Shown here: positions 7,211 through 15,058 of the stretch, piece by piece
Position numbering within the stretch: the first letter of the stretch is position 1
Layout of the letters: the number at the start of each line of letters is the position of its first letter
Origin: Comamonas denitrificans
GTDB taxonomy: Bacteria > Pseudomonadota > Gammaproteobacteria > Burkholderiales > Burkholderiaceae_C
Assembly: GCF_017368815.1 (NCBI RefSeq)
Contig: NZ_JAFNME010000002.1
Location: 114,016-178,015 of the forward strand
DNA: 64,000 bases
Direction: 5' to 3'
Made by a program: the position numbers and the translations under genes
The notes under the pieces: model-generated
What the model was told of the DNA's origin: nothing
Databases searched by the model: none
What the model saw: only the letters and a program-made list of their open reading frames with translations

Positions 7211-9673
7211 ATGAAAAAAATGCAACTGGTGATGGTCGGCAATGGCATGGCGGGGGTGCGCACGCTCGAAGAGCTGCTCAAGATCGCGCCCGATCTGTAC
7301 GAGATCACCATCTTCGGCGCGGAGCCGCATCCCAACTACAACCGCATCCTGCTCTCGCCCGTGCTGGCGGGGGAGCAGACGCTGGAGCAGATCGTGCTCA
7401 ACGACTGGGCGTGGTATGCCGGGCATGGCATCACCCTGCACGCCGGCTGCACCGTGACCGAGGTGAACCGTGCCCGGCGCACCGTGCAGGCGGTGCGCGG
7501 CACGGGCGAGACCATCAGCGTGCCCTACGACCGGTTGATTCTGGCCACCGGCTCCAACCCCTTCATGCTGCCGATTTCCGGCAAGGATCTGGGCGGCGTG
7601 CTGGCCTACCGCGACATTGCCGATACGCAGGCCATGATCGACGCGGCTGCGCAGTACCGGCACGCCGTGGTGATTGGCGGCGGCCTGCTCGGGCTGGAGG
7701 CGGCCAATGGCCTGATGAAGCGCGGGATGCAGGTGACGGTGGTGCACGCGGGCGAATGGCTGCTCGATCGCCAGCTGGATCCCACGGCCGGGCAGATGCT
7801 GCAAAAGGCTTTGCAGGAGCGCGGCATGGCATTCCTGATGCAGGCGCAGACCGAGGCGTTGCTGGGCAACGCCGCTGGCCGCGTGCAGGCCGTGCGCTTC
7901 AAGGACGGCAGCGAAATCCCGGCCGATCTGGTGGTCATGGCCGTGGGCATCCGCCCCAACACGGCCCTGGCCGAGTCGATGCGCCTGCACGTCGACCGGG
8001 GTATCGTCGTGGGCGACACCATGCAGACCACCACCGACCCGCGCATCTACGCCGTGGGCGAGTGCGCGGCGCACCGGGGCATTGCCTACGGGCTGGTGGC
8101 GCCGCTGTTCGAGCAGGGGCGGGTGGCGGCCAACCACCTGGCGGAATTCGGCATTGGCCGCTACCTGGGGTCGCAGACTTCGACCAAGCTGAAGGTGACG
8201 GGCATCGACCTGTTCTCGGCGGGCGACTTCATGGGCGGCGCGGGAACGGAGGAAATCGTCATGAGCGACCCCGGCGCGGGGCAGTACAAAAAGCTGGTGC
8301 TCAAGGACGACAAGCTGGTCGGCGCCTGCCTGTACGGCAACACCGTCGATGGCAGCTGGTACTTCCAGCTGCTGCGCGAGGGCCGCAGCGTGGCCGAGCT
8401 GCGCAGCAGCCTGATGCTGGGCCAGAGCAACCTCGGCGAAGGCGGCCACGCCGGGCAGAACCAGGCCGCCGCCATGCCCGACGATGCCGAGGTCTGCGGC
8501 TGCAACGGCGTGACCAAGGGCACCATCTGCAAGGCCATCAAGGAAAAGGGCCTGTTCACCCTCGACGAAGTGCGCAAGCACACCAAGGCCAGCGCCAGCT
8601 GCGGTTCATGCACCGGGCTGGTGGAGCAGCTCTTGATGGCCACCGTGGGCGGCGCGTATGCGGCCAACAGCGCTGCCAAGCCCGTGTGCGCCTGCACCGA
8701 ACACGGCCACCAGGCGGTGCGCGATGCCATCCGCACGCACCATCTCGTCAGCAAGGAGGAAGTCTTCGCCTTCATGGAGTGGCAGACGCCCGACGGCTGC
8801 CCCGGTTGCCGCCCGGCGATCAACTACTACCTGATCAGCACGTGGCCCAAGGAGGCGCTGGACGACCCGCAAAGCCGCGCCATCAACGAGCGCAGCCACG
8901 CCAACATCCAGAAGGACGGCACCTACAGCGTCATCCCGCGCATGTGGGGCGGCGAGACGAATGCCGCCGAGCTGCGCCGCATTGCCGACGTGGTGGACAA
9001 ATACCAGATCCCCGGCGTGAAGGTGACGGGCGGCCAGCGCATCGACCTGCTGGGCGTGAAGAAGGAGGATCTGCCCGGAGTGTGGCGCGACATCGGCATG
9101 CCGTGCGGCCACGCCTACGGCAAATCCCTGCGCACCGTGAAAACCTGCGTGGGCAGCGAATGGTGCCGCTTCGGCACGCAGGACAGCAGCCAGCTGGGGC
9201 GCGATCTGGAGCGGGCGCTGTGGCGCATGTACGCGCCGCACAAGGTCAAGCTGGCCGTCAGCGGCTGCCCGCGCAATTGCGCCGAAAGCGGCATCAAGGA
9301 CGTGGGCGTGATCGGTGTCGATTCCGGCTGGGAAATCCACATCGCCGGCAACGGCGGCATCAAGACCGAGGTGGCGCAGTTCTTCACCAAGGTGAAAACC
9401 GCCGAGGAGGTGCTGGAGATCAGCGGCGCCTTCCTCCAGCTCTACCGCGAGGAGGGCTGGTACCTGGAGCGCACCACGCACTACGTGGCCCGCGTCGGCC
9501 TGGAGCACGTCAGGCAGAAGGTGCTGGAGGACGCCGCCAATCGGCAGGCGCTGTGGGCGCGGCTGCAAGCGGCGCTGGAGGGCGAGCCGGACCCTTGGTT
9601 CGAGGGCGACAGGGCGCGGGTCGATGCGCGGCAGTTCATCCCCATCGTCCCCGCCACCGCGGCCACCGTTTGA
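7211..9673 (+). CDS. nirB: nitrite reductase [NAD(P)H] large subunit NirB
   Basis: 820 aa, full family length. Order of domains: FAD/NAD(P)H oxidoreductase (about 1-400, with VIGGGLLGLEAANGL), two BFD-like [2Fe-2S] regions (CGC from residue 429 to about 470, and CAC...CPGC), then nitrite/sulfite reductase ferredoxin-like and siroheme/[4Fe-4S] domains. The siroheme-cluster cysteines are C646, C652, C686 and C690 (TCVGSEWC and SGCPRNC). The enzyme reduces nitrite to ammonium in the cytoplasm with NAD(P)H. AAGAGGG precedes the ATG. It leads the nirB-nirD-nirC unit, 17 bp before nirD. Confidence 0.98.
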   Translation: MKKMQLVMVGNGMAGVRTLEELLKIAPDLYEITIFGAEPHPNYNRILLSPVLAGEQTLEQIVLNDWAWYAGHGITLHAGCTVTEVNRARRTVQAVRGTGETISVPYDRLILATGSNPFMLPISGKDLGGVLAYRDIADTQAMIDAAAQYRHAVVIGGGLLGLEAANGLMKRGMQVTVVHAGEWLLDRQLDPTAGQMLQKALQERGMAFLMQAQTEALLGNAAGRVQAVRFKDGSEIPADLVVMAVGIRPNTALAESMRLHVDRGIVVGDTMQTTTDPRIYAVGECAAHRGIAYGLVAPLFEQGRVAANHLAEFGIGRYLGSQTSTKLKVTGIDLFSAGDFMGGAGTEEIVMSDPGAGQYKKLVLKDDKLVGACLYGNTVDGSWYFQLLREGRSVAELRSSLMLGQSNLGEGGHAGQNQAAAMPDDAEVCGCNGVTKGTICKAIKEKGLFTLDEVRKHTKASASCGSCTGLVEQLLMATVGGAYAANSAAKPVCACTEHGHQAVRDAIRTHHLVSKEEVFAFMEWQTPDGCPGCRPAINYYLISTWPKEALDDPQSRAINERSHANIQKDGTYSVIPRMWGGETNAAELRRIADVVDKYQIPGVKVTGGQRIDLLGVKKEDLPGVWRDIGMPCGHAYGKSLRTVKTCVGSEWCRFGTQDSSQLGRDLERALWRMYAPHKVKLAVSGCPRNCAESGIKDVGVIGVDSGWEIHIAGNGGIKTEVAQFFTKVKTAEEVLEISGAFLQLYREEGWYLERTTHYVARVGLEHVRQKVLEDAANRQALWARLQAALEGEPDPWFEGDRARVDARQFIPIVPATAATV

Positions 9674-9690
9674 ACAGGAAAGGTATCCCC

Positions 9691-10089
9691 ATGACATCCC
9701 AAGCGAACTGGCAATACATCTGCCAAGTGGACGACATCCCGCGCCAGGGCGCACGCCGCGTGGCCCGGCCCCGGGGGCTGGAAGTGGCGCTGTTCCGCAC
9801 CGCCGCCGATACCGTCCACGCCCTGCTGGACTACAGCCCCTACAAGGGCGGGCCGCTGTCGCAAGGCATGGTGTTTGGCGACAAGGTGGCCTGCCCGCTG
9901 CACAACTGGACCATCGGCCTGGCCGACGGGCAGGCGCTGGCCCCGGACGAGGGCAGCACCCCGGTGTTCCGTGTGCAGGTGGCCGCCGGGGCCGTCTACC
10001 TGGACGCTGCCGAACTGGCCGGGCACGCCCTGGCGCAGACCCGCCCGCTGGCCGGCCCGGCGCAGCGGGCGCTGCCGGCAGTGCGTTGA
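9691..10089 (+). CDS. nirD: nitrite reductase small subunit NirD
   Basis: 132 aa from the ATG at 9691, preceded by AGGAAAGG. It has the Rieske-like fold pattern of NirD (IPRQGARRV, VFGDKVACPLHNWTIGLADG). Only one half of a Rieske cluster motif is visible (CPLH); the upstream CxH is replaced by YSPYKGG, as expected for NirD proteins, which generally lack a cluster. It supports NirB in NADH-dependent nitrite reduction. The same frame stays open far upstream through nirB, but that part is a high-GC shadow. Confidence 0.95.
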   Translation: MTSQANWQYICQVDDIPRQGARRVARPRGLEVALFRTAADTVHALLDYSPYKGGPLSQGMVFGDKVACPLHNWTIGLADGQALAPDEGSTPVFRVQVAAGAVYLDAAELAGHALAQTRPLAGPAQRALPAVR

Positions 10090-10141
10090 TGGCCTCTTTC
10101 TTCGCTTTCCCCTGATTTCCCACCCTTGCAGGAGTATTCCC

Positions 10142-10954
10142 ATGGCCTACCTCTCTCCCGCCGAATTCGTCACCAAGATGGTCGATACCGGCGAAGCCAA
10201 GATCCACATGTCCACCCGCGACACCCTCATCCGCGCCTTCATGGCCGGGGCCATCCTGGCGCTGGCGGCGGTGTTCGCCGTCAGTGCCAGCGTCATGAGC
10301 GGCTCGGCGCTGATCGGGGCGCTGCTCTTTCCCGTCGGCGTGTGCATGCTCTACCTGCTGGGCTTCGACCTGCTCACCGGCGTGTTCATGCTCACCCCGC
10401 TGGCGCTGTTGGACAAGCGCCCCGGCGTCACCGTGCGCGGCATCCTGCGCAACTGGGGGCTGGTGTTCGTCGGCAACTTCCTGGGGGCGCTGACCGTGGC
10501 GGGGATGATGGCCTTCATCTTCACCTACGGCTTTTCCGTGCCGCCGGGCGAGATCGGGCAGAAGATCGGCCACATCGGCGAGGCCCGCACCCTGGGCTAT
10601 GCCGAATACGGGCTGATGGGCTGGGCCACCATCTTCCTGCGCGGCGTGCTGTGCAACTGGATGGTGTCCACCGGCGTGGTCGGCGCGATGATCTCCACCA
10701 CCGTCAGCGGCAAGGTCATCGCCATGTGGATGCCGATCATGCTGTTCTTCGCGATGGGCTTCGAGCATTCGGTGGTGAACATGTTCCTCTTTCCCTCGGG
10801 GCTGATGCTGGGCGGCAACTTCTCCGTCATGGACTACTTCATCTGGAACGAAATCCCCGTGGTACTGGGCAACATCGTCGGTGGCCTGGCCTTCACCGGC
10901 CTGACGCTGTACACCACCCACGCCCGCACCGCGCCGCAGCGGGCCATTGGCTGA
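10142..10954 (+). CDS. nirC: formate/nitrite family channel NirC
   Basis: 270 aa with six hydrophobic segments and the FNT family pattern, including LCNWMVSTGVVGA and the GFEHSVVNMFLFPSGL motif around the pore His. FNT proteins are pentameric inner-membrane channels for formate, nitrite or hydrosulfide. Position directly after nirBD points to nitrite uptake or export. GCAGGAG precedes the ATG at 10142, 52 bp after nirD. The longer in-frame ORF upstream overlaps nirD and was not used. Confidence 0.95.
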   Translation: MAYLSPAEFVTKMVDTGEAKIHMSTRDTLIRAFMAGAILALAAVFAVSASVMSGSALIGALLFPVGVCMLYLLGFDLLTGVFMLTPLALLDKRPGVTVRGILRNWGLVFVGNFLGALTVAGMMAFIFTYGFSVPPGEIGQKIGHIGEARTLGYAEYGLMGWATIFLRGVLCNWMVSTGVVGAMISTTVSGKVIAMWMPIMLFFAMGFEHSVVNMFLFPSGLMLGGNFSVMDYFIWNEIPVVLGNIVGGLAFTGLTLYTTHARTAPQRAIG

Positions 10955-10973
10955 GATGCGGGGGGTGCATCCC

Positions 10974-11696
10974 ATGCGCGTACACGTTTTGCAGCATGTG
11001 CCGTTTGAAGGGCCGGGCAGCATCGCCGCCTGGCTGACCGCCCGGCATGTGGTGGTGACGACGACCCGGCTGTTCGAGGCCGGGGCCGTCCTGCCGCCGG
11101 TCAGCGCCTTCGACGTGCTGATCGTCCTGGGCGGCCCCATGAGCGCCAACGACGAAGCCGCGCTGCCCTGGCTGCGCCCGGAAAAGCGCCTGCTGCGCAA
11201 GGCCATTCGCAGCGGCAAGGCCGTGCTGGGCATCTGCCTGGGGGCGCAGCTCATGGCGGCGGCCCTGGGGGCCAGGGTCTACCCGGCGCAGCACAAGGAG
11301 ATCGGCTGGTTCCCCATCCAGGGCTGTGCGCCGCAGGGCAGCGGCTTTGCCTTTCCGGCCACGGCAGAAGTCTTTCACTGGCATGGCGAAACCTTCGACC
11401 TGCCGGACGGGGCCATCCACCTGGCCCGCAGCGCGGCGTGCCCGCACCAGGCCTTCCAGGTCGGCCAGCGGGCCATCGGCCTGCAATTCCACCTGGAAAC
11501 CACGCCCGAAAGCGTGGCCGCCATGCTCGCCCACTGCCACGGCGAACTGGCGGCGTCGCCTTTCATCCAGACCGCGCAGGCATTGCAGGCCCGCCCCCCG
11601 GGGCGCTACGAAGAGCTGTATGCCCTGATGGACCAATTGCTGCGCTACCTGACGCGCAGCACACCAAAAAGAGAAGCTTTTTCCGCTGACAAATAA
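10974..11696 (+). CDS. class I glutamine amidotransferase-like protein
   Basis: 240 aa. The class I GATase triad is visible: nucleophile C88 in GICLGAQ, then H173 and E175 in GLQFHLET. It also has FDVLIVLGGPMSAND and FHWHGETFDLP, typical of GMP synthase-like stand-alone amidotransferases. It begins 19 bp after nirC in the same direction, so it is probably in the nir operon. The partner that would use the ammonia is not identified. Starts at 10956 (ATG) and 10947 (TTG) are possible, but MRVHVLQHVPFEGPG at 10974 is the family N-terminus. Confidence 0.85.
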   Translation: MRVHVLQHVPFEGPGSIAAWLTARHVVVTTTRLFEAGAVLPPVSAFDVLIVLGGPMSANDEAALPWLRPEKRLLRKAIRSGKAVLGICLGAQLMAAALGARVYPAQHKEIGWFPIQGCAPQGSGFAFPATAEVFHWHGETFDLPDGAIHLARSAACPHQAFQVGQRAIGLQFHLETTPESVAAMLAHCHGELAASPFIQTAQALQARPPGRYEELYALMDQLLRYLTRSTPKREAFSADK

Positions 11697-11733
11697 ACGA
11701 TTTCAGCATCTTTCATATCTGAAGTCGTTTATT
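11692..11733. terminator. 15-bp-arm hairpin element, copy 2 (right of nir block), likely terminator
   Basis: AATAAACGATTTCAG (11692-11706) and CTGAAGTCGTTTATT (11719-11733) pair at 14 of 15 positions around a 12-nt loop. The TAA stop of the amidotransferase gene lies inside the left arm. It matches the element at 6670-6711. No long T-run follows on the plus strand, so termination is plausible but unproved. Confidence 0.6.
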
Positions 11734-11815
11734 CAAAAGCGAAAACAGCCACTTTATTGGTAGCAGCCCCGCCGCTTTACACAACAGACAACTGCGCCCT
11801 CTACACTGCCTGCGC

Positions 11816-12541
11816 ATGAGCATGCAGCAACACCTATTGATGATTGAAGACGACCAGCGCCTGGCGGACATGGTCGTCACCTACCTGGGGAACAACGGCC
11901 TATCGGTGGCGCACTGCCCGGATGCCACCAGCGGCCTGCAGCAACTGCAACGCCAGCCCCTGCCCGATTTGCTGATTCTGGATCTGATGCTGCCCGACCT
12001 GGATGGGCTGGAAGTGTGCCGCCGCCTGCGGGCCTTGCCCGGTGCCGCCGCCGAGGTGCCGGTGCTGATGCTGACCGCCAAAGGCGACCCGATGGACCGC
12101 GTGGTCGGCCTGGAAATGGGTGCCGACGATTACCTGCCTAAACCCTTTGAACCGCGCGAGCTGCTGGCCCGCATCCGCGCCATTTTGCGGCGCAACCAAC
12201 GCGGGGCCGCTGCCGTGGCCGAACCGGCGCACCCGGTGCTGCGCTTTGGCGGCCTGGAAATCGACCGCGATGCCCGCCTGGTCACGGTGAACGGGCAAGC
12301 GGCGGAGATGACCAGCTACCAGTTCGACCTGCTGGTGGCCCTGGCCGAACGCGCCGGGCGGGTGCTGACCCGCGACCAGATCATGGAGGTGGTGCGCGGG
12401 CGCGAGCTCGAAGCCTTTGACCGCAGCATCGACGTCCACATGGGCCGCATCCGCGCGGCGATTGAGCTGGATCCGAAAAACCCCAAACGCATTCTCACCG
12501 TGCGCGGCGTGGGCTACGTCTTTGCCAAGCAGCAGGACTGA
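11816..12541 (+). CDS. OmpR-family response regulator
   Basis: 241 aa. Receiver domain (1-125): acidic pair E11 D12/D13, phospho-acceptor D56 in LILDLMLPD, and the switch Lys in YLPKPF. A winged-helix DNA-binding domain follows (about 140-238), ending ILTVRGVGYVFAKQ as in OmpR/PhoB proteins. It sits 10 bp upstream of its cognate histidine kinase. The closest known pattern is RstA/CpxR-like, but the target genes cannot be read here. An alternative ATG lies two codons in. Confidence 0.95.
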   Translation: MSMQQHLLMIEDDQRLADMVVTYLGNNGLSVAHCPDATSGLQQLQRQPLPDLLILDLMLPDLDGLEVCRRLRALPGAAAEVPVLMLTAKGDPMDRVVGLEMGADDYLPKPFEPRELLARIRAILRRNQRGAAAVAEPAHPVLRFGGLEIDRDARLVTVNGQAAEMTSYQFDLLVALAERAGRVLTRDQIMEVVRGRELEAFDRSIDVHMGRIRAAIELDPKNPKRILTVRGVGYVFAKQQD

Positions 12542-12551
12542 AGGCGCCAGC

Positions 12552-13793
12552 ATGTTCCAAGCCTTTGCCCAGCGCCTGTACCTGCGCATTTGGCTGGCCG
12601 TGGTCGGCGGCGTGGCCGTGCTGACCTTGCTGGTGGGCTTGGCCTGGAAGATGGCGCAAGAGCACGAAGTGCGCAACAGCGTGCAGGGCACCTTGGCCCG
12701 CGAGCTGACCGTCACCGATGCCAACGGGGCCGTGGTGCTGCAAGGCAGCTTTGAGCGCCAGCGCCGCCGCAGTGGTGGCAATGGCAGCAATGGCAGCGCT
12801 ACCGACAGCCTGCGCTTTGCCATCCAGGGCGACGATGGCCAGGCCTACCTGCTGGAGATGACCCCCCACCGGGGCCGCCCGCCGCCGCCGCCCAGCCCCC
12901 TGGATATCAGCTACTGGCTGCGCCCGCCGCTGGGCTTTGTGTGGCTGCTGGGGCTGGTGGGGCTGGCGGTGGCGCTGGCCGTGTTCCCCATCATCCGGCG
13001 GCTGCTCAAGCGCCTGGAAAACCTGCAACGCAGCGTGCAGCAGTTTGGCGAGGGCAATCTGGCCGTGCGCGTGCCCACCCAGGGCCAGGACGAAGTGGCC
13101 GATCTGGCCCGCCAGTTCAATGCTGCGGCCGAGCGCATCCAGACCCTGGTGCAATCGCACCAAAGCCTGCTGGCCAATGCCTCGCACGAGCTGCGCTCGC
13201 CGCTGGCGCGCATCCGCATGGGGCTGGAGCTGATGGGCGATGCCCCTGAGCAGCGCAGCGCCCAGCAAGAAATCCGCCGCAACATTGCCGAGCTGGACCA
13301 ACTGGTGGATGAAATTTTGCTGGCCAGCCGCCTAGAACAGCCGGACGTGGACGTGGGCAGCAGCGAGGCCGTCGATCTGATCGGCCTGGCCGCCGAAGAA
13401 TGCGCCCGCGTCGATGCCGATTTGCAGCTGCACACCACCGCGCTTGAAGTGCCCGGCATCGCCCGACTGCTGCGCCGCGCGGTGCGCAATTTGCTGGAAA
13501 ACGCCAAGCGCTACAGCCAGGGCAGCATCAGCCTGGAATTGCTGCGCGAAGGCGAGCAGGCCATCGTGCGCGTGCAAGACCACGGCCCCGGCGTGCCGCC
13601 CGAGCAGCGCGAACGCATTTTTGAAAAGTTCTACCGCCTGCCCGGGGCCAGCGAGCGCAGCGGCGGCGTGGGCCTGGGGCTGGCCCTGGTGCGCAGCATC
13701 GCCCAGCGCCACGGCGGCAGCGTGCGCTGCCTGGGGCGCAGCGATGGAGCCCCCGGGGCGTGTTTTGAATTGCGGCTGCCGCTGGGAGTGTGA
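12552..13793 (+). CDS. EnvZ/RstB-type sensor histidine kinase
   Basis: 413 aa. TM1 is about residues 13-33 and TM2 about 133-155, enclosing a short (~100 aa) periplasmic sensor. HAMP follows, then the H-box SHELRSPLARIRMGLEL with phospho-acceptor H212, N-box NLLENAKRYS, DHGPGVP and GGVGLGLALV. The periplasmic part has an Arg-Gly-Asn-Ser low-complexity run (RRRSGGNGSNGSATD) and a six-residue Pro-rich stretch close to TM2. ATG 12552 gives the expected short cytoplasmic N-terminus. It partners the regulator just upstream. The stimulus is unknown. Confidence 0.95.
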   Translation: MFQAFAQRLYLRIWLAVVGGVAVLTLLVGLAWKMAQEHEVRNSVQGTLARELTVTDANGAVVLQGSFERQRRRSGGNGSNGSATDSLRFAIQGDDGQAYLLEMTPHRGRPPPPPSPLDISYWLRPPLGFVWLLGLVGLAVALAVFPIIRRLLKRLENLQRSVQQFGEGNLAVRVPTQGQDEVADLARQFNAAAERIQTLVQSHQSLLANASHELRSPLARIRMGLELMGDAPEQRSAQQEIRRNIAELDQLVDEILLASRLEQPDVDVGSSEAVDLIGLAAEECARVDADLQLHTTALEVPGIARLLRRAVRNLLENAKRYSQGSISLELLREGEQAIVRVQDHGPGVPPEQRERIFEKFYRLPGASERSGGVGLGLALVRSIAQRHGGSVRCLGRSDGAPGACFELRLPLGV

Positions 13794-13957
13794 GTGGCTT
13801 GTGCGTGCGCTACCTTCGATAGGGACGGCGGTAGGGCTGTAGGCATGTTGCTGGCTGTATGTGGTTTTTAACTGCGGTTGGCAGGGACTCGTCGCGACTT
13901 CAAACGCTATGCACTCGTGTGGCCCGGGTATGCTCCAGGCCCCGTCAGAATCATTCA

Positions 13958-13987
13958 TTGACCGAACGGTCGGAAATTTGTTACCGT
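13958..13987 (+). promoter_or_regulatory. putative TetR operator overlapping a promoter, upstream of hemerythrin gene
   Basis: ACCGAACGGTCGGA (13961-13974) matches the palindrome at 20521-20534 at 12 of 14 positions. It overlaps a possible -35 TTGACC (13958-13963). An extended -10-like TGTTACCGT follows about 18 bp downstream. The hemerythrin start is 95 bp from the operator. Confidence 0.45.
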
Positions 13988-14068
13988 AGCAGGCTATTAC
14001 CTACCAATCGCATCGATTGCTGCCTGCGGCAGCCCGGTGCCCATCACCATTCGGGAGATTTCTGCACC

Positions 14069-14650
14069 ATGTCCTCCATCACCCTCAAGGTCATCCGCGA
14101 AGAACACGGCACCTTGGCCGCCATCCTGCGCTCCCTGCGCATGCTGGCCGAACGCGGCCCCGGCAAGGAAGCGGGCACGTTCTTCGACGCCATGCGTGCC
14201 ATGCTGTTCTACATCGACGAATTTCCCGAGCGCCAGCACCACCCGAAGGAGACGGAGCTGCTCTTCCCGCCCATCGCCCAGCGGGCGCCGGAGGTGGCCG
14301 AGGCCATCGCCCGCTTGGACCGCGAGCACGCCGGGGGTGAGGCCGCCGTGCGCGAGCTGGGCCACCTGCTGCTGGCCTGGGAGTTGATGGGCGAGAGCCG
14401 CCGCGCCACCTTCGTTGAAGCACTGGACCGCTACATCACCTTCTACCTGGAGCACATGCGTCTGGAGGAGACCGTGGTGCTGCCCGCCGCACTCCAGCAC
14501 TTAACCGACGAAGACTGGGCGGCGATGGATGCCGCCTTTGCCAGCAACACCGACGTGCTGGCCCAGGGCGCAACGCCCGACCCGGCCTACGAGCGCTTGT
14601 TCAGCCGCATTGTCCATAGTGCTCCACCGCCTCTGGGCATGGGGCGCTGA
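14069..14650 (+). CDS. hemerythrin-like domain protein
   Basis: 193 aa. The spaced metal ligands of a hemerythrin four-helix bundle are visible: H13 (EEHGTL), H57/H58 with E61 (HHPKE), H87 (DREH), and H129 with E133 (YLEHMRLEE). This predicts a cytosolic non-heme diiron protein binding O2 or NO or sensing redox/iron. The C-terminal extension (about 150-193) has no recognised motif. GGGAG lies upstream of the ATG at 14069. It is monocistronic between the two-component pair and the phenylacetate island. A TetR-type palindrome in its promoter region links it possibly to the paa regulator. Confidence 0.88.
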   Translation: MSSITLKVIREEHGTLAAILRSLRMLAERGPGKEAGTFFDAMRAMLFYIDEFPERQHHPKETELLFPPIAQRAPEVAEAIARLDREHAGGEAAVRELGHLLLAWELMGESRRATFVEALDRYITFYLEHMRLEETVVLPAALQHLTDEDWAAMDAAFASNTDVLAQGATPDPAYERLFSRIVHSAPPPLGMGR

Positions 14651-15058
14651 ATTCCTGTAAACATAGTGCTCTTGGCAAATAGATAAAAGGATTTTGATAT
14701 AAAAAATATCAATTATTTTTTATTCATAAGTGACTGCAGCTATCCTTTTTAATACTCCAGCCGGGGGGAGTCGGTATAGCCCAGGCCCTGCTGGCTGATG
14801 GGGGTACCTTCAGAGATGCTCAGCCTGGCGCTGGCGCTCTGGCCGCAGTAGGTGGTGGTCCGGGCGTTGGGCACGATGCTGCTGGCGCGGTTGCGCAGGA
14901 GTAAAGTGCCCAGCTGCGCGGAATCGAACAAAAAATGCGTCGCCATCGAGAAGAGCGCTTTTTGCTGTGCGTAGCATCAAAAAAACCGCTACCCAGCGAG
15001 TGTGGCTGGATAGCGGTTTTGGGGTGTTGGCAAGGTTTTTGAGCTTGCGCTAGTAGGT
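14651..15058. other. intergenic region with AT-rich hairpins; one weak small ORF
   Basis: The left part holds a TTGATAT/ATATCAA hairpin (14694-14712) followed by a T-rich stretch, nested in a wider AAAAGGAT/ATCCTTTT pair (14685-14749); it may terminate the hemerythrin gene. A 65-codon minus-strand ORF (14749-14946) has no clear RBS and no recognised domain. It could be a remnant gene or nothing. The right end carries the terminator described separately. Confidence 0.5.
14982..15020 (-). terminator. Rho-independent terminator of the paaN-hydratase operon
   Basis: The stem AAAACCGCTA/TAGCGGTTTT (14982-14991 and 15011-15020) has an inner CCAGC/GGCTGG-type pairing. On the minus strand it is followed by a run of T residues. 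It lies 38 bp beyond the hydratase stop codon. Confidence 0.8.

Noticed and set aside
6781..10089. 1102-codon plus-strand open frame
   Set aside because: It is out of frame with nirB over most of its length and only its last 132 codons (nirD) are real; the rest is high-GC codon-bias shadow.
8606..11254. 882-codon minus-strand open frame
   Set aside because: Antisense to nirB, nirD and nirC, with low-complexity His/Gln/Ala-rich translation and no domain.
14749..14946. 65-codon minus-strand ORF
   Set aside because: No ribosome binding site, no recognised domain, located beyond a terminator; mentioned only as a possible remnant.
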